Of a DNA stretch of 64,000 nt, positions 8,966-16,673 are shown one piece after another (positions within the stretch are counted from its first letter, which is position 1; the number at the start of each line of letters is the position of its first letter). Below the pieces are notes generated by a model. It did no database searches. It was given only the letters and a program-made list of their open reading frames with translations, and was not told where the DNA came from. Location of the stretch: contig NC_009712.1 of NCBI RefSeq assembly GCF_000017625.1, forward strand, positions 1,736,001-1,800,000. The letters are read 5' to 3'. The DNA comes from Methanoregula boonei 6A8 (GTDB taxonomy: Archaea > Halobacteriota > Methanomicrobia > Methanomicrobiales > Methanospirillaceae). The position numbers and the translations under genes are program-made.

Positions 8966-9793
8966 CTACAGCACGATGCGGACGCCGTACACCTTCTCCA
9001 CGGTCTCCCCATGGATGCGCCAGCAGTCCTCTTCGGTAATAGTACCCGATTCAAGCAGTTTTTTTGTGATCCTCGGGACCGACTTTGGGCCCGTCACAGC
9101 GCCGGGCCGCGAGTTTTCGTCCATGAAGTCACTCTCCATGGTAAAGGGGCGGCGTTCGCGGGCAAGGACCGGCACCGCCTCGTGCCGGGCCACAAGCGAG
9201 GGATGGAGAGGGGTATCCGGAGATCCGTAATGCTTGATGACGCGCCCCGGGTCCATGCCGGCATTCCGTGCCATGTCGACGACATCGGCGCACGGGCCGC
9301 TCTCCGCGTGGATCTGGAGGGCGCACCGGTATCCTGCGGCAAGGGAGAGCGCATGAGAGAGCACGACATTTGAGGCAGAGAACACTTCGGGGCTGACCTC
9401 GTAGTGCGGCCGCCCGCTCTTGAGCGCCACAGCCTTTCCCTCACGGACATAGCCGGCAGCGCAATCGAGACCCCCCTTCATTACCAGTACCGCATCCTCA
9501 AGTGGCATTCGTTCCGTAAGCCGGCTGATCTCGGCCGGGTGGATCCCAAGGATGGGAAAGACCACAAGGCCGGTCTCCCGGATCAGCCCGGCGATACGCA
9601 GGGTCTCGTCAAAGACTCTGGCGTAATCGTTCCCTGTTACCGGCTCGACCCCGAGCGACCACGAGGGTTTGGAGACAAGGAAAAGATGCGTTCCTCCCCC
9701 ATGCAGGAAATCCTTTGCCGCTTCGACCCCGCGCCCGTTTACCGGGTCGAAATGGATATGATCGTCAGTGATCGGAAAGAGCCGCGATCTCAT
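8966..9793 (-). CDS. TatD-like archaeal metal-dependent hydrolase
   Basis: A 275-residue amidohydrolase-fold protein. The metal-binding start is DDHIHFDP (His12, His14); LGIHPAE near residue 101, an HAESG segment in the middle and SDFMDE near 215 supply the other expected ligands. The family is annotated as TatD-related nucleases or hydrolases; the archaeal branch has no confirmed substrate. The start at 9793 lies inside the end of mptD (29-base overlap), so they are probably cotranscribed. Confidence 0.8.
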   Translation of the reverse strand: MRSRLFPITDDHIHFDPVNGRGVEAAKDFLHGGGTHLFLVSKPSWSLGVEPVTGNDYARVFDETLRIAGLIRETGLVVFPILGIHPAEISRLTERMPLEDAVLVMKGGLDCAAGYVREGKAVALKSGRPHYEVSPEVFSASNVVLSHALSLAAGYRCALQIHAESGPCADVVDMARNAGMDPGRVIKHYGSPDTPLHPSLVARHEAVPVLARERRPFTMESDFMDENSRPGAVTGPKSVPRITKKLLESGTITEEDCWRIHGETVEKVYGVRIVL

Positions 9794-10142
9794 GGCACTC
9801 CAGGACCTTCATGAGAGGGTAACCGTTCTCCGGTGCAAGAGTGGCCCGGCAGTACCAAAAGCCTACCCGGGTCACGATCTCCACATCAAACATGAGACCG
9901 GAAAGTTCGCTGTACCCAAATACATTCTTTTGCATCCGAAAACGATCGAGCCTCACCGTGATCTCCTCGACAAAAGGCTGGAGGACCACTGCCTTTTCAA
10001 TCGCGGATTCCACGCTTGCCGCAGATTCCTGTGCAATCGGGGTTCCCACCCACTGGTGGTAGAGCGCCCCCAGTTTGATCCCGGCTTCAAAGATAGCCTG
10101 CTCCCGGTCTGTTGGCCTGTCGTGTTCGTGTGCTCCTTCCAT
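9765..10142 (-). CDS. mptD: archaeal-type dihydroneopterin aldolase MptD
   Basis: A 125-residue protein of the MptD family. It cleaves 7,8-dihydroneopterin to 6-hydroxymethyl-dihydropterin and glycolaldehyde in tetrahydromethanopterin synthesis. The conserved core ALYHQWVGTP (26-35) and FGYSELSG (75-82) match the family as I know it. I chose ATG 10142 because a GAGGTG ribosome site lies six bases upstream; an upstream GTG at 10151 lacks this. It follows mcm by 10 bases. Confidence 0.83.
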   Translation of the reverse strand: MEGAHEHDRPTDREQAIFEAGIKLGALYHQWVGTPIAQESAASVESAIEKAVVLQPFVEEITVRLDRFRMQKNVFGYSELSGLMFDVEIVTRVGFWYCRATLAPENGYPLMKVLECHEIAALSDH

Positions 10143-10152
10143 GATCTGCACC

Positions 10153-12264
10153 TCATATCAGCTGGATGATCCCCGACTTTGGCTCCATGGCCTCGCCATG
10201 CCGCAGGAGCATCTCGATTCCTTCCCTTACTTTGTCGTGGGCAAAGCCCTTTGCCGCTGCAGCCTCGATCACCTGATCGATGGAAGCGCGCCGGCCTTCG
10301 CCACCAATGTCCCGGATCGCATCCTTGATCACCCGGACAATGTCGCGCTTCTCCTTGGAGATACCGGTGGCCACCTTGTCAATATCGAAGTTACCGGTCT
10401 TTGCATCGTAGGCGATCTGGCGCAGGCAGGCGTCCACGATGTGGATCACGCGCTCCGCGTCGCCGGCCTCGATCTTATCAGAGAGCCGTATCCGGGCGCT
10501 TGCCTCTGCAAGCCGGACGAGCGCTTCCAGTTGCCGGGCCGTTACCGGGACAGGCTTGTTGGGCTCCGCGATCCCCCTGAGCTTGAGATAGTAACCGACA
10601 ATCGCCTCCTTTGCCTCCGCAGAGAGGATGGGAAAACAGGTACGCTTGGAGTACGCTACGTACTTCCGGAAAAACGCAGGATCGATATCCGGCATGACCG
10701 GCTTGAGCTGCTGCTCGATAAACTCCTGGGTGACACCGGGGATCGGCGTCTTTTTGTGCTGGGCGATCAGCTCCCCGACGCCGTGTGCTTTAAGGATGTG
10801 CTCGGCAATGGCAAGGTCCCGTTTCTGCTCCGGCTGATCGGTCATGATAAAGATGAGGTCGAAACGCGAGAGGAGCGAAGGAGGCATGTTGATCTGGTCG
10901 GCAATATCGCCGTACATATCAAAGCGCCCGTACTTCGGGTTCGCCGCGCCTAAAAGGGCGCACCGGGACTTGAGTGTAGCGGTGATGCCGGCCTTTGCCA
11001 CGCTGATGGACTGCTGCTCCATTGCTTCATGAAGGGCTGAACGATCCTCTTTTTGCATCTTGTCCATCTCATCCACCGCTGCAATACCCATATCGGCAAG
11101 CACGAGCGCACCAGCCTCAAGCGTCCAGCGCCCTTCGCCAAACTCGTCCTTGACCGCGGTTGCGGTAAGACCGGCCGATGTGGAGGATTGCCCGCTTGTG
11201 TAAATGGCCCGGGGCGAACATTTCACGATATAGCGGAGCAGCTGGCTTTTTGCAATACCGGGGTCGCCTATCAGGAGCACGTGAATGTCTCCTCTGAGAT
11301 GGCTCCCGTCCGGCATCTCTTTTGCGATCCCGCCGAAGAGCTGGAGGGTGATCGCTTCCTTAACGTCCTCGTTCCCGTAGATAGTCGGGGCGATCGAATG
11401 GGTGACCATACGATAGATCATAGGATCCTTGGAGAGTTTTTTGATCTCATCCTCGGCCTCCTCATCGATCTCAACTTCCTCGAACTCTTTTTCCGCGATC
11501 TCGATCGAGTTGCATTCGAGGAAGATGTCAAAGACCGTGCTCTTCTCACCCTTGACCACCCGCTGCATGGACCGGAGGATCCCGTTGATTACGACCCGGT
11601 CCCCGGGCGCAACCGTGCCGGTAAGGTCATCAGTCACATCGATATCAAGCGTCTGCGGCTGCTCGCCGCCCCGCAGGCCCTCGGGGGATTCCTGCACCCG
11701 GAGTTTCTGGGAATCGACAAAAGTGGAACGCTTGGGCACGAGCTCGACCTTCTTGAAAGTACAGCCATCTGTGGCACAGCCATCCGGCTCGATGAACTTG
11801 CCGTACTTCTGGGTCTTTTTGGTGAAATGGCCGGCCGGGCACTTAAAAACAGCCTCCACGATCCGGGGGCGGACCTCGGTGGTCTTCCGGAGGATCCCCT
11901 CGACCGAGATAAACCGGTTGATATCCTCGGACCGGATCTCGCGGATTGCCGTCTTTTTGGGGAGGTTTGTGAACCGGATATTGAGGGCCTTTGGCTCCTT
12001 GCCATCCCGTGTCCTGACCAGCTGGTTGTTTTTTATTGCATCCCAGACATCCTCGAGCACCTTGCCCGGGTTCTCCAGCAGCTCATCGGCGAGAGTGATA
12101 CCGGCTTTGCCGAACCTCTCGATCTGGCGGTAATCAACAACAAGCGATCGCCTGTGCGGGTAAAGGCGCGAGATCTCGCCAAGCTCCTTCTTGTACCGGC
12201 TTTTCAGAAACCGGCCCCAGTCATCGGCACGATCGCCCTGGTGTAGTTCGGGTACCTTCTCCAT
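10153..12264 (-). CDS. mcm: replicative DNA helicase MCM
   Basis: A 703-residue MCM protein without an intein. The N-terminal domain has a zinc site formed by Cys142, His146, Cys163 and Cys168. The AAA+ core has Walker A GDPGIAKS (333-340), Walker B AAVDEMDK (395-402) and an LLSRFDLIF arginine-finger region near 460. A C-terminal winged helix starts about residue 630. It forms the hexameric replication helicase. The start has a clean GGAG site, and rfcS ends nine bases upstream, placing two replication-fork genes in one unit. Confidence 0.97.
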   Translation of the reverse strand: MEKVPELHQGDRADDWGRFLKSRYKKELGEISRLYPHRRSLVVDYRQIERFGKAGITLADELLENPGKVLEDVWDAIKNNQLVRTRDGKEPKALNIRFTNLPKKTAIREIRSEDINRFISVEGILRKTTEVRPRIVEAVFKCPAGHFTKKTQKYGKFIEPDGCATDGCTFKKVELVPKRSTFVDSQKLRVQESPEGLRGGEQPQTLDIDVTDDLTGTVAPGDRVVINGILRSMQRVVKGEKSTVFDIFLECNSIEIAEKEFEEVEIDEEAEDEIKKLSKDPMIYRMVTHSIAPTIYGNEDVKEAITLQLFGGIAKEMPDGSHLRGDIHVLLIGDPGIAKSQLLRYIVKCSPRAIYTSGQSSTSAGLTATAVKDEFGEGRWTLEAGALVLADMGIAAVDEMDKMQKEDRSALHEAMEQQSISVAKAGITATLKSRCALLGAANPKYGRFDMYGDIADQINMPPSLLSRFDLIFIMTDQPEQKRDLAIAEHILKAHGVGELIAQHKKTPIPGVTQEFIEQQLKPVMPDIDPAFFRKYVAYSKRTCFPILSAEAKEAIVGYYLKLRGIAEPNKPVPVTARQLEALVRLAEASARIRLSDKIEAGDAERVIHIVDACLRQIAYDAKTGNFDIDKVATGISKEKRDIVRVIKDAIRDIGGEGRRASIDQVIEAAAAKGFAHDKVREGIEMLLRHGEAMEPKSGIIQLI

Positions 12265-12273
12265 TTTTGCTCC

Positions 12274-13242
12274 TCACCGCTTCCTTGTACCGGCAAGAAC
12301 AAACCTGGCAATCAGCGCCTCCATCTGGATGTCGCTGCTCGCCCCTTCAGAGAGACGGAAATCCGTTTCGCCAAGCGCGTCGATGAGTTCCACCTTGAGC
12401 ACCCGGTCCATATCCCTTTTGGTGAGGGCACGGTAACACTGGTTGATCAATTCGTTGGGAGCGATACCCCGCTCGCGCAGGAGCCGGGTGAGCAGCGCCT
12501 CGGCCCCATCGAAATCCCCGGAGAGAGAGAGCGTTAAGAGCTCCCCGATCTCTTCCGGCCGGGCATTGGACGTGATCGCGTACACCATCGGGGCCTCGAT
12601 CGTTGCACTGAGGATCGCTGCACCCTGGAGGGCGTTGATGGCTTTGCGCATATCCCCCTGAGCGATGTATACCATTGCATCCATTGCCTCCGGTGTCACA
12701 TCTAAGTGCTCCCTTGCGGCAATCCGGGTGATCTCCTCTTTTACTGCCTGCGGACCGAGAGGCCGGAACCGGTAGATCGCGCACCGGCTCTGGATGGGGT
12801 CGATGATCTTTGAGGAGTAGTTGCAGGAGAGGATGAAACGGCAGGTCTTGGCATAGCTCTCCATTGTCCTGCGCAGTGCTGCCTGAGCATCGGTGGTGAG
12901 TGCATCGGCTTCGTCCAAAAAGAGGATCTTGAATGCCGCATCACCTGCAGGCCGGGTCCGGGCAAACTCCTTGATCTGGTTGCGCACTACATCGATACCC
13001 CGTTCATCAGAGGCATTGAGCTCGCGGAAGTTCATCTGCCACGAGTCCCCGAAGAATTCCCGGGCCAGGGTGACTGCGGCGGTGGTCTTTCCCACCCCGG
13101 CACTTCCCGTGAAAAGGAGGTGGGGAAGGTTCCCGGACTTTACATAGGATGAGAGCCGCTCTACTATATCGTCCTGACCGACTATATCGGCAAGCTTTGC
13201 CGGCCGGTACTTCTCTATCCAGATAGTGTGAGACTCATCCAT
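12274..13242 (-). CDS. rfcS: replication factor C small subunit
   Basis: A 322-residue clamp-loader subunit. Walker A GSAGVGKT (46-53), NASDERG (77-83), Walker B LDEAD (109-113), sensor 1 SCN (139-141) and SRC (152-154) are all intact, so this is the catalytic RFC subunit that loads the sliding clamp. It contrasts with the degenerate paralogue at 2872-3867. I chose ATG 13242, with GGTGAT eight bases upstream. It appears to be the first gene of the long minus-strand block. Confidence 0.96.
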   Translation of the reverse strand: MDESHTIWIEKYRPAKLADIVGQDDIVERLSSYVKSGNLPHLLFTGSAGVGKTTAAVTLAREFFGDSWQMNFRELNASDERGIDVVRNQIKEFARTRPAGDAAFKILFLDEADALTTDAQAALRRTMESYAKTCRFILSCNYSSKIIDPIQSRCAIYRFRPLGPQAVKEEITRIAAREHLDVTPEAMDAMVYIAQGDMRKAINALQGAAILSATIEAPMVYAITSNARPEEIGELLTLSLSGDFDGAEALLTRLLRERGIAPNELINQCYRALTKRDMDRVLKVELIDALGETDFRLSEGASSDIQMEALIARFVLAGTRKR

Positions 13243-13420
13243 GAGAAAGATCACCCAGTAGGTACCCACTAGGTTGGTGCCGGACTATTTTTGCATTTTC
13301 GTTTCACATAATCAAAAAAACAGTGTACCTGCAGAGAGGAGGAGCTAAAAAAAGAAAAATTCTTTTGGGAACCCCCGGATTGTCATAATCTTTATCATAA
13401 GCGTTTTGAAATTACTCTTC

Positions 13421-14440
13421 ATGTTACGGTGCCCTATTTCCCTTGGTCTCCTCCTCATTGCAATCCTCCTCATCCTGCCCGCCCAGGCGAGTCTTACAAA
13501 GATCGCTGCGGGCGCCCCGGTCTTTATCGGTGAAAACAACGTGGATATCTCCGCGGGGCTGAACGGCCATTCAGTGATCGCGTGGTGGCCGGCGGGTGCG
13601 GATACAAGTGGCACCCCGGCGCAGACGATAACAATATCAGGAAATCCCCATTCTTATTATATCGACCCCGCCCTTTTCGAAGGGTATACGGGGATATGGT
13701 ACTCGCATGATGTAAAACCTGATATCCCTGTTTTGAATGTATATCAGCCCCAGATCAATCTCTCGGTATGGGACACCGATACTAACACGGACGTTACCGG
13801 CCAATCGGTTCCGTTATCCGCCAATGTTACTTACCGCATTGATACGAACCTGTACCTGGCACTCAACTATACCTACCGCCCGAATTTCAATCCCGCAGAT
13901 GGTTTCTTTACCGTAACGTTGACCTCGCCATCCGGAGGGAATATGCCCTCTGTTTTTACCGGGAATGTGGGAAATTCTGCCACACAGATCATCCCCTTTG
14001 ACAGCAACCCGATGATTACCTCCTCACCGTATTTCTGGCAGAACGGACCTGCATGGGACCGGAACGCAAAAAGCACTGACGGGAGCGCGGTGTACCAGCC
14101 CGGAACTTACACTTTTGTGGCAACGGCAAATCTTAACGGTATGACCGGCAGCTTTACCGGTGATGCTGCAATCGGCAATGTCACGAGCGGGAACAGAACG
14201 GTAACCTTCCTGCCCGCGGCCTCTTTTGCTACCCCGACCACAATCCCGCTCACGCAGGCCACACCTAATCAAACCACCAATATAACCGCCGCAGCAACCA
14301 TTACACCTGTACCGACAACAGTACAACCAACCGCAACCATCATCCCAAAAAAGACTACCTTTACCCCTCTGCCTGACGGGATTGCCATCGCCGCTTTCGG
14401 CATTGCGACATGCGCAATCGTGGCAGGACGGAAGTATTAA
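13421..14440 (+). CDS. secreted DUF3821-type surface protein
   Basis: A 339-residue exported protein. A signal peptide (hydrophobic ~8-22, ending PAQA) is followed by the KIAAGAPVFIGENNVDIS segment that I associate with DUF3821, a domain common in Methanomicrobiales surface proteins. Next comes a Thr/Pro-rich region (~270-310) and a C-terminal membrane helix (~318-335) ending RKY. The ATG at 13421 lies about 26 bases after a TTTATCATA TATA-like box (13391-13399), so the mRNA is probably leaderless. A TTG at 13406 is a weaker alternative start. Confidence 0.78.
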   Translation: MLRCPISLGLLLIAILLILPAQASLTKIAAGAPVFIGENNVDISAGLNGHSVIAWWPAGADTSGTPAQTITISGNPHSYYIDPALFEGYTGIWYSHDVKPDIPVLNVYQPQINLSVWDTDTNTDVTGQSVPLSANVTYRIDTNLYLALNYTYRPNFNPADGFFTVTLTSPSGGNMPSVFTGNVGNSATQIIPFDSNPMITSSPYFWQNGPAWDRNAKSTDGSAVYQPGTYTFVATANLNGMTGSFTGDAAIGNVTSGNRTVTFLPAASFATPTTIPLTQATPNQTTNITAAATITPVPTTVQPTATIIPKKTTFTPLPDGIAIAAFGIATCAIVAGRKY

Positions 14441-14469
14441 TCAGTCTCCTGTCCCTTTTTTTGTACGAT

Positions 14470-14997
14470 ATGAGCAGTAAGAAAAAAACAAGTTCTGAGG
14501 AAAAGCCCAGCACAAGGATACCACGAAAATACGTTATTGCACTCGGTGTGATAATCGTAATCTGTATCGCGATCGTTGCCGGCCTGGTGCTCACAAAGCA
14601 GGGACCGTGGGCAGACGCTACAGCAAATATCCCGGTAACTGACGAGGCAAGTTTTATGTCTGCAGGGGCCCTGTACTGCCAGAGCGTTGACCTGGCAAAC
14701 GAAGGGAATTATACCGGAGCACTCGCTGATGCCAATGCCGCGCTTGCATATAATGTCCCTTCGCTCATTCCCCTGATCCAGTCCAACCGGGCGGGGATTC
14801 TGGTGGAGACGGGAAATTACAGTGAAGCGATCGATGCAGCCGATGTGGCGATCAGCGCGCCCGGGAACCTGACCACGCTCCGGGCCATTGCATACTACAA
14901 TAAGGCAAATGCTCTTGAAGCGCTGGGACGGACCAGCGAGGCAGATGCGAATTACGCAAATGCATCAGCACTGGATCCGACACTCAAACACCCATAA
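14470..14997 (+). CDS. membrane-anchored TPR protein
   Basis: A 175-residue protein with a charged N-terminus, one membrane helix (about 21-43, YVIALGVIIVICIAIVAGLV) and an extracellular part with three TPR-like repeats (AGALYCQSVDLANEGNYTGA, the NYSEAIDAADVAI region, and YYNKANALEALGR). TPR domains mediate protein contacts; no partner is evident. The start at 14470 is 29 bases after the DUF3821 gene stop, which suggests cotranscription. Confidence 0.72.
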   Translation: MSSKKKTSSEEKPSTRIPRKYVIALGVIIVICIAIVAGLVLTKQGPWADATANIPVTDEASFMSAGALYCQSVDLANEGNYTGALADANAALAYNVPSLIPLIQSNRAGILVETGNYSEAIDAADVAISAPGNLTTLRAIAYYNKANALEALGRTSEADANYANASALDPTLKHP

Positions 14998-15120
14998 TTT
15001 TTATCCAATTACCTGATCGTTTTTCGATCCGGGAAACATTCCTGATACAATCCGGCATCCCGGCCGGTTATCAATGCCTATACCTTGAAGAACTCTCTTT
15101 TGCAAGTACTGATCACAACG

Positions 15121-15894
15121 ATGGAAGGTGCAGCCCGGGTTTTTGCCGGAGATTATGCGCAGGCAACGCTGTCAGTACCTGCGGATGAACCCGGGAATGC
15201 GGCATGGGTGGTCACCCCGGGCGGTGCCTGGTGCCGGTCGCTCTATCTCTGCGGTGCGCTCACCGAGATCACAGAGGTGGCAGATGTCCTGTACTGCCGG
15301 CTTGCCGATCCGACCGGGGCTTTTGACCTTGTCGCAGGAGGCAGGCGCGGGGTTGTGGCGGGACAGATCCGTGCGATCCCGGTACCGTCCTTTGTTGCGG
15401 TAACAGGGACCGCACAGCTGTACCGGAAGGGCGGAGGGTGTGTAGTCCAGGTCCGGCCGGAATTCGTGGAGACGATCGATAAAGCCGGACGGAACCGGTG
15501 GGTTATTGCAACCGCAGACATGGCAATCGCCCGTCTCGAAGGGCTGCTATCCGCCATTGAAGGAACCACCGGGGACGACCGGGCAGCCCGGGTTGTCCGG
15601 CACTACAGCCTCACCCGGGAGAATCTCCGGGACATGGCCGCACAGATCGAAGTGGCGCTCGCCGGTGCCTGCACCGTTCCCGATGCGCCACCGGCCACGG
15701 AAGAAGATATCAGTGCAGCAGTGATGGAGATCATCCGCACGGAAAGCGGCCCCCGGGGCGTTTCCGTAGAAGATGTGCTCACAAAGGCCGGCGTGCTCGG
15801 GCATACTCAAAGGGCGGTGCTTGCCGCGATCGAGACACTCATCACGAACGATGACTGCTACCAGCCCCAGAAAGGATACATCAGGCCACTATGA
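15121..15894 (+). CDS. RPA-associated OB-fold protein (COG3390 type)
   Basis: A 257-residue protein resembling the archaeal RPA-associated proteins. The N-terminal OB-fold (MEGAARVFAGDYAQATLSVP through the EFVETIDKAGRNRW region) is followed by a helical linker and a C-terminal winged-helix-like segment (about 195-257). It probably binds single-stranded DNA together with RPA (inference). ATG 15121 is preferred to the upstream TTG at 15085. The stop overlaps the phosphoesterase start, so the genes are coupled. Confidence 0.78.
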   Translation: MEGAARVFAGDYAQATLSVPADEPGNAAWVVTPGGAWCRSLYLCGALTEITEVADVLYCRLADPTGAFDLVAGGRRGVVAGQIRAIPVPSFVAVTGTAQLYRKGGGCVVQVRPEFVETIDKAGRNRWVIATADMAIARLEGLLSAIEGTTGDDRAARVVRHYSLTRENLRDMAAQIEVALAGACTVPDAPPATEEDISAAVMEIIRTESGPRGVSVEDVLTKAGVLGHTQRAVLAAIETLITNDDCYQPQKGYIRPL

Positions 15895-16673
15895 AACTGG
15901 AGTTTATCCGTGACGGCCCGGCGCTCGTAATCGAGAACACCGAGCGCCTGCTCGTCGTGGCCGATCTCCATTTCGGGATCGAGGCCGATCTCGCCTCCCA
16001 TGGCATGCACTTCCGGAGCCACAGCCGGGAGCGCCTTGACCGGCTGATGCAGACCGTGGAGGCAACCAGGCCCGATCGGCTTATCCTCCTTGGGGATGTC
16101 AAGCATAGTATCCCCTCGCTCACCCGGCAGGAATGGGCAGAGATCCCGGGCATTCTTGATACGATCAGGCAGCGCGTCCCGGTCCTTGTCTTCCCGGGAA
16201 ACCACGACATAGGAATTGAGAGGTTCCTTCTTCCCGGCGAGATCCAGCCAAAGGAAGGGGCAGTGATTGATGGGGTTGCATATCTTCACGGCCATACGTA
16301 CCCGGCGCCGGGCCTTGCCGGACGCCTGCTCGTTACCGGGCATCACCACCCCCAGGTAAGCCTGCGCGACCAGGTGGGCTGTTCGCTTGTGGCGCCGGCC
16401 TTCCTGCGGGCGGCGATAAATGCACTGGCGCTCGGCCTTGAAGGAGGATATACGGGAACGACCCGTGCCCTGTTCGTGCCCGCTTTCAACGAGATAGCGG
16501 GGTACGATATTGTCAGGATCGCCAAAGACCCGTTCTCGCCAATCTCCCGGTGCATACAACAGGAGGATGCGGAGGTCATTCTCGCCGACGGCACGCTTAT
16601 CGGTCCGCTTGCAATGCTGCTTGACGATGACCGGGAAGACGAGAATGAGAGGGGGGATTGCCCTGGCGCTTGA
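15891..16673 (+). CDS. calcineurin-like metallophosphoesterase (COG1407)
   Basis: A 260-residue metallophosphoesterase. The metal ligands are visible in order: VADLHFG (near 23-29), LLGDVKH (near 66-72), FPGNHD (near 100-105) and GHHHP (near 149-153). It is of the archaeal ICC-like type that is commonly next to Lhr helicases. The substrate is unknown but likely a nucleic-acid phosphodiester (inference). It overlaps both neighbours, supporting an RPA-phosphoesterase-helicase unit. Confidence 0.85.
   Translation: MKLEFIRDGPALVIENTERLLVVADLHFGIEADLASHGMHFRSHSRERLDRLMQTVEATRPDRLILLGDVKHSIPSLTRQEWAEIPGILDTIRQRVPVLVFPGNHDIGIERFLLPGEIQPKEGAVIDGVAYLHGHTYPAPGLAGRLLVTGHHHPQVSLRDQVGCSLVAPAFLRAAINALALGLEGGYTGTTRALFVPAFNEIAGYDIVRIAKDPFSPISRCIQQEDAEVILADGTLIGPLAMLLDDDREDENERGDCPGA

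Noticed and set aside
10153-12264. Intein in MCM
   Set aside because: The reading frame has normal length with all motifs contiguous.
13406-13421. TTG start for the DUF3821 gene
   Set aside because: The ATG at 13421 fits a leaderless start behind the TATA-like box and still gives a full signal peptide.
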